This document shows, one piece after another, positions 8,334 to 15,851 of a stretch of DNA of 64,000 nucleotides. A program made the position numbers and the translations under genes. The notes under the pieces were generated by a model that had not been told where the DNA came from, did not search any database, and was given only the letters and a program-made list of their open reading frames with translations. This DNA comes from G965216695 sp965216695 (GTDB lineage: Bacteria > Pseudomonadota > Gammaproteobacteria > Pseudomonadales > Azotimanducaceae). Location of the stretch: NCBI GenBank assembly GCA_965216695.1, contig OZ244212.1:2666001-2730000 (forward strand), read 5' to 3'. Each line of letters starts with the position of its first letter. Positions within the stretch are counted from its first letter, which is position 1.

Positions 8334-8969
8334 ATGACATATGCGTTTAAACAGGGCTTCGACAATTCGTGTGGTGCGGCTGCGTTGATGGTGGCTGCCT
8401 GTGAGCTCGGCGTGGATCGCCTGCCGCGCGCGGCTAATATGGCACCGCTGATTGATGACTACACGCCAATCACAGACACGCAGACGCGCCAGGATGTGCT
8501 GGACGGACTCCAAGGGCAACCCAATGTGTATCAGGGAAACCAGCTTCTGAACCCGGCGCTTGAGAAGTACATTTATGCGATCACCAGCGGAGACATGAAG
8601 AGTTACTCTGTGCCCAGTCGCATCGTTGCGTGCGCGCGCTTGCTGGGCCTCAGTAGTACGCTGTATGCCGAAGCGGGCTTCTATAAGAAAGTTCTGAACT
8701 GGTGGTATGAGGACGAAGAGAGCAGGGTCGAGGCACAATCCACGGCGACGGTAGTACACGGCGCATCGCCGGGCCCGGCTGGCAATCAGCGTGAACTTGT
8801 CGTGATGTCCACCTGGGCCGTAGGGCTGCACTACGTGATGCACAGACCGCAACCGCCTCATTACATGGATCCTGGGGACGGGACCAATCATCAGACGTAC
8901 GATGACCTGAATACTTGGGCGAAAAACTACTCTCCAACAGGTATCTCGATTGTGCTGGAGAAGATCTAA
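8334..8969 (+). CDS. small C39-like (papain-fold) cysteine peptidase candidate
   Basis: This 211-residue protein has no signal peptide. The N-terminus reads KQGFDNSCGAAALMVAACELG, matching the Q...CGxAAL signature of papain-fold C39-like domains (Q7 as oxyanion residue, C13 as nucleophile). A histidine and acid follow near the C-terminus in GLH166-YVMH and MD179-P, the usual spacing for a Cys-His-Asp triad. No transporter or pre-peptide gene is adjacent, so it is not an evident bacteriocin ABC exporter domain. The specific role is unknown. It sits between the lactonase and uvrD, four bases before the uvrD start. Confidence 0.55.
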   Translation: MTYAFKQGFDNSCGAAALMVAACELGVDRLPRAANMAPLIDDYTPITDTQTRQDVLDGLQGQPNVYQGNQLLNPALEKYIYAITSGDMKSYSVPSRIVACARLLGLSSTLYAEAGFYKKVLNWWYEDEESRVEAQSTATVVHGASPGPAGNQRELVVMSTWAVGLHYVMHRPQPPHYMDPGDGTNHQTYDDLNTWAKNYSPTGISIVLEKI

Positions 8970-8972
8970 CCG

Positions 8973-11162
8973 GTGGATGTAACCCATATCCTCAATGGTC
9001 TGAACGACCGGCAACGCGAAGCAGTGACCGCACCTGTGGGCAATGCACTGGTGGTCGCGGGGGCAGGCAGTGGCAAGACGCGGGTGCTGGTGCACCGGAT
9101 CGCCTGGCTGGTGGAGGCGGAAGGCGTCTCGCCGCACGGCATTCTCGCGGTTACGTTCACCAACAAGGCAGCGCAGGAAATGCGCACGCGTATCGAGGAG
9201 CTGCTAGCGATCTCGGTGCGTTCGTTGTGGGTCGGAACTTTTCACGGCATTGCGCACAGGCTTTTGCGCATGCACTGGCGTGAGGCGGATCTGCCGCAGA
9301 ACTTTCAGATTCTGGATGCCGACGATCAACTGCGGCTGGTAAAGCGGGTGATGCGCTCGCTGGATGTGGATGAACAGAAATGGCCCGCGCGCCAGGCCGT
9401 ATGGTTCATCAACTCGCAGAAGGACGAGGGGCGACGGGCGCGCGAAGTGCCGGACGGGGACGACCTGTTTCAGATCACGCACAAGAAGATCTATGCGAGT
9501 TACGAAGAGTTGTGCCGCCAGGGCGGGCTGGTCGACTTTGCCGAGCTGTTGCTGCGCAGCCACGAGCTATGGCTCGAGCGGCAAGAACTCCTCGAACACT
9601 ACCAGACGCGTTTTCGGCATCTGCTTGTGGACGAGTTTCAGGACACCAACACACTGCAGTATGCATGGCTTCGCGTGCTCGCCGGATCGAGCGGCAACGT
9701 GATGGCGGTTGGGGACGACGACCAATCGATTTACGGCTGGCGCGGCGCCCGGATAGAGAACATTCAGAATTTCGAACAGCACTTCAGCGGCGTCGACGTG
9801 ATCCGTCTGGAGCAGAACTATCGTTCTACCGCCACCATTCTGGATGCGGCCAACGCGTTGATAGGCCACAACGCGGAGCGGTTGGGCAAAACACTGTGGA
9901 CCGACCTCGGCACCGGCGATCCGATCCGGGTTTACGCGGGGTTCAACGATCTGGATGAAGCCCGGTTTATTGCCGATCGCGCGACCGAGTGGATCGACGG
10001 CGGCGGCAGCCCGGACGACATCGCCATTCTGTATCGCTCCAATGCGCAATCACGGGTACTCGAGGAATCGTTGCTGCGTGCCCAGATTCCGTATCGTATC
10101 TACGGCGGGCAGCGCTTCTTCGAGCGTGCAGAGATTAAGAACGCGCTTGCGTACATGCGGCTGATGCAGGACAGGCACTCCGATCCGGCGTTCGAGCGCG
10201 TGGTGAACGTGCCGACACGCGGCATTGGAGACAAAACGGTGGAAGCCATCCGTCAACAGGCCCGAGCGCGCAGTACATCCATGTGGCAGGCGTGTGTTCA
10301 GGCGCTGAGTGAAGGCGCGTTTACCGGTCGCGTCGCATCAAAGGTGGCCGAATTTCTGCGGCTGATCGACAGCATGGCGGAACATTGCGCGCAATTGCCG
10401 TTGCATGAGGTTGCGGACTTCTGCATTCAAGCCAGCGGGTTGCTCGAATTCCATGGCCGCGAACGCGGCGAGCGTGGCCTGGCACGCAAAGAGAACCTGG
10501 AAGAACTGGTGTCTGCATGTCGGCAGTTCTCCGGCGAACTGGTATTTCCGCTGCCGCCCACCGACGGCGGCGACGAGGAACTGGTGGAAGTGTCGGAGCT
10601 GCAGGAGTTTCTGGACCAGGTAGCGCTGGATGCCGGCGAGCGGCAGGCCGAGTCCGGGCCGAGCGTGCAGATGATGACCCTTCACTCCGCGAAGGGATTG
10701 GAATTTCCGCTGGTGTTCTTGAGCGGTATGGAAGAAGGGCTGTTTCCCCACCGCATGTCTGCCGACGAGCCGGGTCGGTTGGAGGAAGAACGCCGCCTTT
10801 GCTACGTGGGCGTTACGCGTGCAATGCGCCAGCTCTACCTGACGCACGCAGAAACGCGCCGGCTGCACGGCAACGACACCTACAACCGTCCGTCGCGGTT
10901 CATGCAGGAGTTACCGCGCGAGCTGTTGCAGGAAGTGCGCCTTGGTGGGGCCGTTTCGCGCAGCTACACGCCGGCCTCCACGCTTGCGGACCCCGACGAT
11001 GCGTTGCGCATGGGTCAGCGGGTTATGCACGGCAAGTTCGGCGAAGGCGTGGTTGTACAGTGCGAAGGCGCAGGTGAGCGGGCCCGCGTGCAGGTGAATT
11101 TCAGCGACGCGGGTGCAAAGTGGCTGATGCTCGGGTATGCCAATCTGGAGGTGCTGGATTGA
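8973..11162 (+). CDS. uvrD: DNA helicase II (UvrD/PcrA, SF1A)
   Basis: The 729-residue length fits UvrD. Visible motifs are the Q-motif region LNDRQREAV, Walker A AGAGSGKT (residues 29-36), motif II VDEFQDTN (about 219-226), motif III AVGDDDQSIYGWRGA, motif IV EQNYRST, motif V MTLHSAKGLEFPLVFLSGMEEGLFPH, motif VI RLCYVGVTRA, and the C-terminal tudor-like region GQRVMHGKFGEGVV. It unwinds 3'-5' in nucleotide excision and mismatch repair. The start codon is GTG. The stop overlaps the next start (TGATG). Confidence 0.95.
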   Translation: MDVTHILNGLNDRQREAVTAPVGNALVVAGAGSGKTRVLVHRIAWLVEAEGVSPHGILAVTFTNKAAQEMRTRIEELLAISVRSLWVGTFHGIAHRLLRMHWREADLPQNFQILDADDQLRLVKRVMRSLDVDEQKWPARQAVWFINSQKDEGRRAREVPDGDDLFQITHKKIYASYEELCRQGGLVDFAELLLRSHELWLERQELLEHYQTRFRHLLVDEFQDTNTLQYAWLRVLAGSSGNVMAVGDDDQSIYGWRGARIENIQNFEQHFSGVDVIRLEQNYRSTATILDAANALIGHNAERLGKTLWTDLGTGDPIRVYAGFNDLDEARFIADRATEWIDGGGSPDDIAILYRSNAQSRVLEESLLRAQIPYRIYGGQRFFERAEIKNALAYMRLMQDRHSDPAFERVVNVPTRGIGDKTVEAIRQQARARSTSMWQACVQALSEGAFTGRVASKVAEFLRLIDSMAEHCAQLPLHEVADFCIQASGLLEFHGRERGERGLARKENLEELVSACRQFSGELVFPLPPTDGGDEELVEVSELQEFLDQVALDAGERQAESGPSVQMMTLHSAKGLEFPLVFLSGMEEGLFPHRMSADEPGRLEEERRLCYVGVTRAMRQLYLTHAETRRLHGNDTYNRPSRFMQELPRELLQEVRLGGAVSRSYTPASTLADPDDALRMGQRVMHGKFGEGVVVQCEGAGERARVQVNFSDAGAKWLMLGYANLEVLD

Positions 11163-12292
11163 TGGCGAATGAATGGACGGGACTGTTTCGAACCGGGCTC
11201 TTAGTAACGGGATTGCTCACCGGACTGCTGGTTGCCGGTTGTCAGCCGGACGCTACCGGCCCCGCCGCGTCGGGTGGGGGTGGCGAGCCGCAGCAGGTGT
11301 ATAAATGGAAGCTGATCACTACGTGGCCTAAGAATCTTCCGGGACTCGGCGTTGGGCCGGAACGTATGGCCGAGCGACTACGCCGCATGAGTAACGGCCG
11401 GCTGGATGTCCGGGTGTACGGCGCGCAGGAACTGGTGGGTGCGTTCGAGGTGTTCGACGCTGTCTCGCAGGGAACAGCGGAGATGGGTCACGGCGCGGCC
11501 TACTACTGGCGGGGGAAGATTCCGGTGGCGGCGATGTTCGCGACTGTACCCTTCGGCATGACGGCCACGGAGATGAACGCGTGGCTGCACTACGGGGGCG
11601 GCATGGATCTGTGGCGTGCGGCGTATCAGCCGTTCAACCTGGTGCCGTTGGCGGCCGGCAATTCCGGAGTGCAGATGGCCGGCTGGTTCAACAAGGAGAT
11701 CAACTCGGTTGCGGATCTGCAGGGCCTGAAAATGCGCATTCCCGGTTTGGGGGGCGAAGTTTTGCAACGCGCGGGCGGCGCGCCGGTGAGCCTAGCGGGC
11801 GGCGAGGTCTACACCGCGCTGCAGACGGGCGTGATCGACGCGACCGAATGGGTAGGCCCCTACAACGATCTTACTCTGGGGTTCTACGACATTGCGAAGT
11901 ACTACTATTATCCTGGCTGGCATGAGCCTGGGCCTACGCTCGAGCTGATCGTTAACAAAGACGCATGGGATGCGCTGCCGGACGACCTGCAGGCCATGGT
12001 GGAGGCTGCGTCGCGGTGGCTGAACGACGACATGCTGGCCGAGTTCAACGCGCGTAATAACGCGGCCCTCGCTACGCTTGTACACGAGCACAACGTGCAA
12101 CTGCGGCGGTTGCCGGACGATGTGATCGATCGGTTGAAATCCCTGTCTGACGAAGTCGTTCGTGAGATGGCCGAGGGCGATCCACTCGCGCAACGCGTGT
12201 ACGACTCCTACACCGAGTTCCTCGACCGCGTGAGCAGCTACAACGCCATCGCGGAGCAGGCGTATCTGAATGCCCGCAGACCACCGGACTAA
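11162..12292 (+). CDS. dctP: TRAP transporter solute-binding lipoprotein (DctP family)
   Basis: 376 residues. A lipobox (LLVAGC27) suggests a membrane-tethered rather than free periplasmic receptor. The mature part starts KWKLITTWPKNLPGLG, like the TakP/keto-acid-binding branch of TRAP receptors, and contains GLKMRIPGLGGEVLQRAG with the conserved arginine that contacts the ligand carboxylate, then TGVIDATEWVGPYND. It would capture an organic acid for sodium-driven uptake. No permease genes are adjacent; the only dctQM pair in the window lies about 30 kb away at 41706-43578. Its start overlaps the uvrD stop by one base. Confidence 0.9.
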   Translation: MANEWTGLFRTGLLVTGLLTGLLVAGCQPDATGPAASGGGGEPQQVYKWKLITTWPKNLPGLGVGPERMAERLRRMSNGRLDVRVYGAQELVGAFEVFDAVSQGTAEMGHGAAYYWRGKIPVAAMFATVPFGMTATEMNAWLHYGGGMDLWRAAYQPFNLVPLAAGNSGVQMAGWFNKEINSVADLQGLKMRIPGLGGEVLQRAGGAPVSLAGGEVYTALQTGVIDATEWVGPYNDLTLGFYDIAKYYYYPGWHEPGPTLELIVNKDAWDALPDDLQAMVEAASRWLNDDMLAEFNARNNAALATLVHEHNVQLRRLPDDVIDRLKSLSDEVVREMAEGDPLAQRVYDSYTEFLDRVSSYNAIAEQAYLNARRPPD

Positions 12293-12298
12293 CGGGCT

Positions 12299-12350
12299 GG
12301 GGTCAGAACAAAGGGACAGAGTCTCGACTCTGTCCCTTTGTTCTGACCCC
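12299..12350. repeat. GGGGTCAGA-type perfect palindrome
   Basis: A perfect inverted repeat has 25-base arms around a 2-base centre. The left arm starts GGGGTCAGAACAAAGGGACA and the right arm ends TTGTTCTGACCCC. The transcript would fold into a very stable hairpin just after the TRAP receptor gene, but no T-tract follows, so it is not a standard intrinsic terminator. The first 22 bases recur exactly at 62061-62082, showing a dispersed family. Similar GGGGTCAGA palindromes are, from memory, associated with REP-type Y1 transposases; no such transposase is in this window. Confidence 0.95.
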
Positions 12351-12390
12351 ATTCCCCCCCAACCTTTCCAACCTTTACCCTGGCCCTGAT

Positions 12391-13212
12391 ATGGAACTGA
12401 AAGCAACGCGGCTCGACGTCACCGATCGAATCGCTACGATTCGGCTCCATCGGCCGAACCGCATGAATGCCTGGACCGGGCGCATGCATACCGAGTATCG
12501 GTGGTGTCTGGCGCAGGCAGACCAGGACAATGACGTGACCGCGATCGTGGTTACCGGTAGCGGCCGCGCGTTCTGCGTGGGCGGAGACAGCGAGGCGCTC
12601 GCGGGACATGTGCGTAAAGGCGGCTACGATCCCGGCACAGGTGAATTAGCCAAACCGGGATTCGGCGTGGCGCCGGAGTTCGACGCAAGTTTTGCGTATC
12701 AGTACGGGCTCACCAAACCGTTGATTGCGGCGGTCAACGGCGCCGCCGCTGGTGTTGGGTTGGCCCTGTTGTGATTTACCGACATCCGCATTGCAGCCGC
12801 CGACGCCCGGTTCACCACCGCACACGGCAAACTCAATCTTCCGGCCGAGTTCGGTCTGAGCTGGGTGCTGCCACGCATGATAGGACTTACCAAAGCGATG
12901 GATCTGCTGCTGTCGAGCCGCGTGTTCGATGGCGCGGAAGGCGAACGCCTCGGTATTTTCAACGAAACCTGTGAGGCTGACGACGTCTTGCCGCGCGCGC
13001 TCGACTACGCGCGTAACCTGATCGCTTCCGTGGCGCCGGGATCGCTGAAGCAGACGCGCTGGCAGGTGTATCGCGATCTGCACCGTGATGCGGCGAGCGC
13101 GGTGGACGAATCGGAACGATTAGTGCGCGACATGATGCGCGAAGCGGACTATGCAGAGGGTGTGGCGGCGTTTCTAGGGAAGCGCGCGCCGGTATGGAAA
13201 GGTAACCGGTAG
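12391..13212 (+). pseudogene. enoyl-CoA hydratase gene interrupted by an in-frame TGA
   Basis: A crotonase-family frame of normal length (274 codons including the stop) runs from ATG 12391 to TAG 13210-13212 but carries TGA at 12772-12774. The segment before it has the first oxyanion-hole motif (GSGRAFCVGGDS) and NGAAAGVGLALL; directly after it the frame continues FTDIRIAAADARFTTAHG. The stop falls where crotonases often have Cys, Ala or Trp. A nonsense mutation is the simplest reading. Readthrough, selenocysteine or a sequencing error remain possible. No Shine-Dalgarno precedes the ATG, which lies about 40 bases after the GGGGTCAGA palindrome. Confidence 0.8.
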
Positions 13213-13250
13213 CGTACGGACGGTGTAGGAGCACGACGGATCGTTAGGCG

Positions 13251-14630
13251 TTAACTGTAATTCTCCTTGAGTTCTTCAAGTCGAACCTCGATTTTGTCGG
13301 CGACAGAAAACACAAACGCATTCCGCACTTTTCTTTGGATCAGCAGCTGCATTTCCGCTAATCGCAGCAGATCAGTTCTAGCAGTTGGATAAGATATTTG
13401 ATGTGACGTTCTGTGCCTTTCGATCGTGTAACTGGCGTTTGGGTTTCGCAAAGCGTGGGAGATGACGGCCAGCTGTCTGTGGTTGAATTGATTCGACAGC
13501 GCGGAGCTACCTAGTATTTCCTCGACGGATCTTAGCTCTCGGGCTTTTCTCGCGAGATACTTTTGGAGACTTTCGATAGCCCTTACAATCACCCGGAGAT
13601 TGAAATCCAGGAAGTACGTTAAATCGTTGTCATCTGTTTCTGAGTAAAGATACGCGCGTGCATACTTGATGGGACCACTCTTGATTATCGTTGAGATCGA
13701 CACATACTCCATCATCCAATAGTCGTGTTTGGCCATCGACCAGTAGAACAACGCGCGCGCCGTTCGTCCGTTCCCATCTACGAACGGATGATCATATCCA
13801 ATCATGAAATGGAGAATTATTGACCTAACGACTGGATGCAGGAACTCTTCTTGGTTCACCGTGGAGTTTGCGAACGCGCACACACGCTTGATCCTCTCCT
13901 CGAGTTCGTTGGCTTTTGGTGGCTCGTGCAAAATTGTGTTGTCGCGCGAGTCATGAACGGCGATGTCTTCACTATCGATCCTGAGTCTTCCAGCCGCGCC
14001 CGGATCATCCAACGTTTCGCTCGTCACGATCCGATGAAGATCTAAAATAATCTCCTTGGACAACGGCTCATGCGCTACCTCTCTCACGAAGTTCATCGCT
14101 CGATAGTTGTTGAATATCATCCGCTCACCCTTATTTCTCGGTTGGCGCTGTTCTCTGAGCATCGCCTTCGCCACTTTATGTGTAGTCGAAGCGCCTTCCA
14201 GCTGGCTTGACGTGATGGCCTCTTCGATGAGTGAGTTAACGAGATAGCGATCCCGTGACGCCGGATTCGTCACGTCTGCCGCGAACTGGACGCGACCCGA
14301 AGCCTGCTGGTCTACTTCGTGAAGTTTTTGATTGAGCGGATCAGGTATCCAGTAAACGAAGGGTTCGTTGGATTTCGTCCAGAGGGGCAGTTGCCTATAG
14401 TTGTTCCACCGCCGGAGCTTCTTCAAGTACCACCACTCTTTGTGGCTGGATATTCCTTCCGGCAGCGGCTTGTATTTCAAGGCCTCCCAGTGAAGGTACT
14501 CGGATTCAAGATCTTTACCTAGATCGGACGCAATGAGCTGAAGCAGATTTCCCGCAAGCTCTTGTTTTTCATGACCTTTATCGGAGGCTAGTGCCTTTTG
14601 AAATGGCTCTGGTGTTTCGGGAATCCGCAC
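13251..14630 (-). CDS. Fic-domain protein with C-terminal winged helix
   Basis: 459 residues. The Fic catalytic loop is intact: H281-PFVDGNGRTAR292. An inhibitory motif of the (S/T)xxxEG type, SSQLEGA (141-147), lies N-terminal, placing it in the class with a self-inhibitory helix. The last 90 residues (FNHRQLAVISHALRNPN, SYPTARTDLLRL) resemble a winged helix-turn-helix, as in Shewanella-type Fic proteins. Fic enzymes transfer AMP or related groups to protein hydroxyls. Start is GTG; no clear ribosome site. Base composition is clearly more AT-rich than the neighbours, and the gene is flanked by two crotonase tails, both signs of insertion. The target is unknown; autoregulation is possible. 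Confidence 0.88.
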   Translation of the reverse strand: MRIPETPEPFQKALASDKGHEKQELAGNLLQLIASDLGKDLESEYLHWEALKYKPLPEGISSHKEWWYLKKLRRWNNYRQLPLWTKSNEPFVYWIPDPLNQKLHEVDQQASGRVQFAADVTNPASRDRYLVNSLIEEAITSSQLEGASTTHKVAKAMLREQRQPRNKGERMIFNNYRAMNFVREVAHEPLSKEIILDLHRIVTSETLDDPGAAGRLRIDSEDIAVHDSRDNTILHEPPKANELEERIKRVCAFANSTVNQEEFLHPVVRSIILHFMIGYDHPFVDGNGRTARALFYWSMAKHDYWMMEYVSISTIIKSGPIKYARAYLYSETDDNDLTYFLDFNLRVIVRAIESLQKYLARKARELRSVEEILGSSALSNQFNHRQLAVISHALRNPNASYTIERHRTSHQISYPTARTDLLRLAEMQLLIQRKVRNAFVFSVADKIEVRLEELKENYS

Positions 14631-14644
14631 GGTTCATAAACACA

Positions 14645-14669
14645 CTATAGATTTCTCTAAAATCTATAG
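14645..14669. promoter_or_regulatory. operator-like palindrome upstream of the Fic gene
   Basis: A perfect inverted repeat, CTATAGATTT - ctcta - AAATCTATAG, has 10-base arms and lies 14 bases outside the Fic start codon. Together with the related half-sites further upstream it looks like a binding site for a dimeric regulator. The Fic protein's own winged helix is the natural candidate. This is seen directly as symmetry; the function is inferred. Confidence 0.55.
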
Positions 14670-14691
14670 TACGTGCCCGTGACGCCAAATA

Positions 14692-14727
14692 CTATAAACT
14701 TTCTAGGTATTTATAGAGAATCTATAG
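14692..14727. promoter_or_regulatory. second operator-like cluster upstream of the Fic gene
   Basis: This contains CTATAAA (14692-14698) facing TTTATAG (14710-14716), followed by AATCTATAG (14719-14727), which repeats the half-site of the first palindrome. The surrounding 14640-14730 stretch is AT-rich and is probably the Fic promoter region. No unambiguous -35/-10 pair could be assigned. Confidence 0.4.
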
Positions 14728-14818
14728 CCAAAGTCGTTTCGCTAGAGTTTTTTTAGGGACTTGTAGGGGGAATTGGCGTCTTCTGTCGGTGGGCTTTCTG
14801 CTCCACCGCCGGGCTAAC

Positions 14819-15111
14819 GCCGCGAGTTCGACGGCGCGGAAGGCGAACGCCTTGGTATTTTCAATGAAACCTGTGACGCGGATGAGGTGTTGCCGCGCGC
14901 GCTCGACTACGCTCGGAACCTGATCGCCACCGTGGCGCCTGGATCGCTGAAGTAGACGCGCTGGCAGGTGTATCGCGATTTGCACCGTGATGCGGCGAGC
15001 GCGGTGGACGAATCGGAGCGATTGGTACGCGACATGATGCGCGAAGCGGACTATGCCGAGGGTGTGGCGGCGTTTCTGGGGAAGCGCACGCCGGTGTGGC
15101 GGCGACGATGA
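14819..15111 (+). pseudogene. 3' fragment of a second enoyl-CoA hydratase copy
   Basis: These 293 bases match the tail of the 12391-13212 gene. By eye there are about 23 mismatches over about 270 aligned bases, diverging only in the last few codons. The frame continues to TGA 15109-15111 but contains TAG where the other copy has CAG (ctgaag-TAG-acgcgc). There is no 5' half: homology begins abruptly near 14819, next to the AT-rich Fic segment. This looks like the remnant of a tandem paralogue decapitated when the Fic segment arrived. Confidence 0.88.
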
Positions 15112-15314
15112 ACGATTCGATGCCCATCGCTGAGGCGCGTGCGGTTAACGAGCGGTCATCGAGCTGCTAGAATCGCCTGAGCGTCAACGGTAGGTTTCGA
15201 CCCCGGTGCGGCACAACTCGCACGAATGACGCTTCCTCCTCGATCGGCAGTCCGTGATTTCGCGGCCCCGGCGGGACTGACTCCCGCGCCTAATTCATTT
15301 TGTTGGAGAAGAAC

Positions 15315-15848
15315 ATGCTCGATTTCCGAGTACGTAAACGTGTGTCTGAACTCACGCCGAGTAAACGCTTGGTCCTCTTTGTCGATCTCGTTGGGTTTGC
15401 CCGCTGGATCGATCGATTACCGGACGAGGTACACGTGTTTGCCTTCCTGGACGATTACTACAGCTTGTGCGATGCGGCGTTTTCGGCGCATGGCGGCGAA
15501 CTTGTGAAACACTTGTGGGATGGTTGTGTCGGGGTATTCGATGCGGATCAGGCAACCGCTGCGCTCGCGGCGTACCGAAGCATCGAATCGAGTCTACCGG
15601 CGTTTCAGACTGAGTATGGTTTAACCGATCTTCGGGTGCGCGGTGGCGCACACGTTGGCGACGTGCTGGTGGCTGAGTTCGGTTCCCGGCGACTGCGGGA
15701 TGCGCTCGGCAAGGGAATTGCGACCGCGATTGCGCAACAGGGCCGCGGACTCGTTGTCACAGAGCCGGTTTATCGGAGTCTGCCCAATCATGCGCGTAGC
15801 GGTTGGAAGAAAGAACGCAGCCCAGCGGTGTATCGCGCGGCGTCCTGA
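15315..15848 (+). CDS. single-domain class III nucleotide cyclase-like protein
   Basis: 177 residues, essentially one cyclase homology domain. FVDLVGFARW corresponds to the first metal-binding aspartate motif (FxDxxGF), and HGGELVKHLWDGCVGVF to the GGxxxKxxGDxxxAxF motif with the second aspartate. VRGGAHVGDVLVAEFGS matches the hairpin region. The substrate-lysine environment is divergent, so activity and the choice between cAMP and cGMP are uncertain. There is no sensor, HAMP or membrane segment. The ATG at 15315 follows GGAGAAGA. It converges on the giant gene with a three-base gap. Confidence 0.7.
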   Translation: MLDFRVRKRVSELTPSKRLVLFVDLVGFARWIDRLPDEVHVFAFLDDYYSLCDAAFSAHGGELVKHLWDGCVGVFDADQATAALAAYRSIESSLPAFQTEYGLTDLRVRGGAHVGDVLVAEFGSRRLRDALGKGIATAIAQQGRGLVVTEPVYRSLPNHARSGWKKERSPAVYRAAS

Positions 15849-15851
15849 TCG

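Noticed and set aside
12299..12350. Intrinsic transcription terminator of the TRAP receptor gene
   Set aside because: The stem is far longer than usual, no T-tract follows, and its sequence recurs at 62 kb as a dispersed element. Termination may still occur incidentally.
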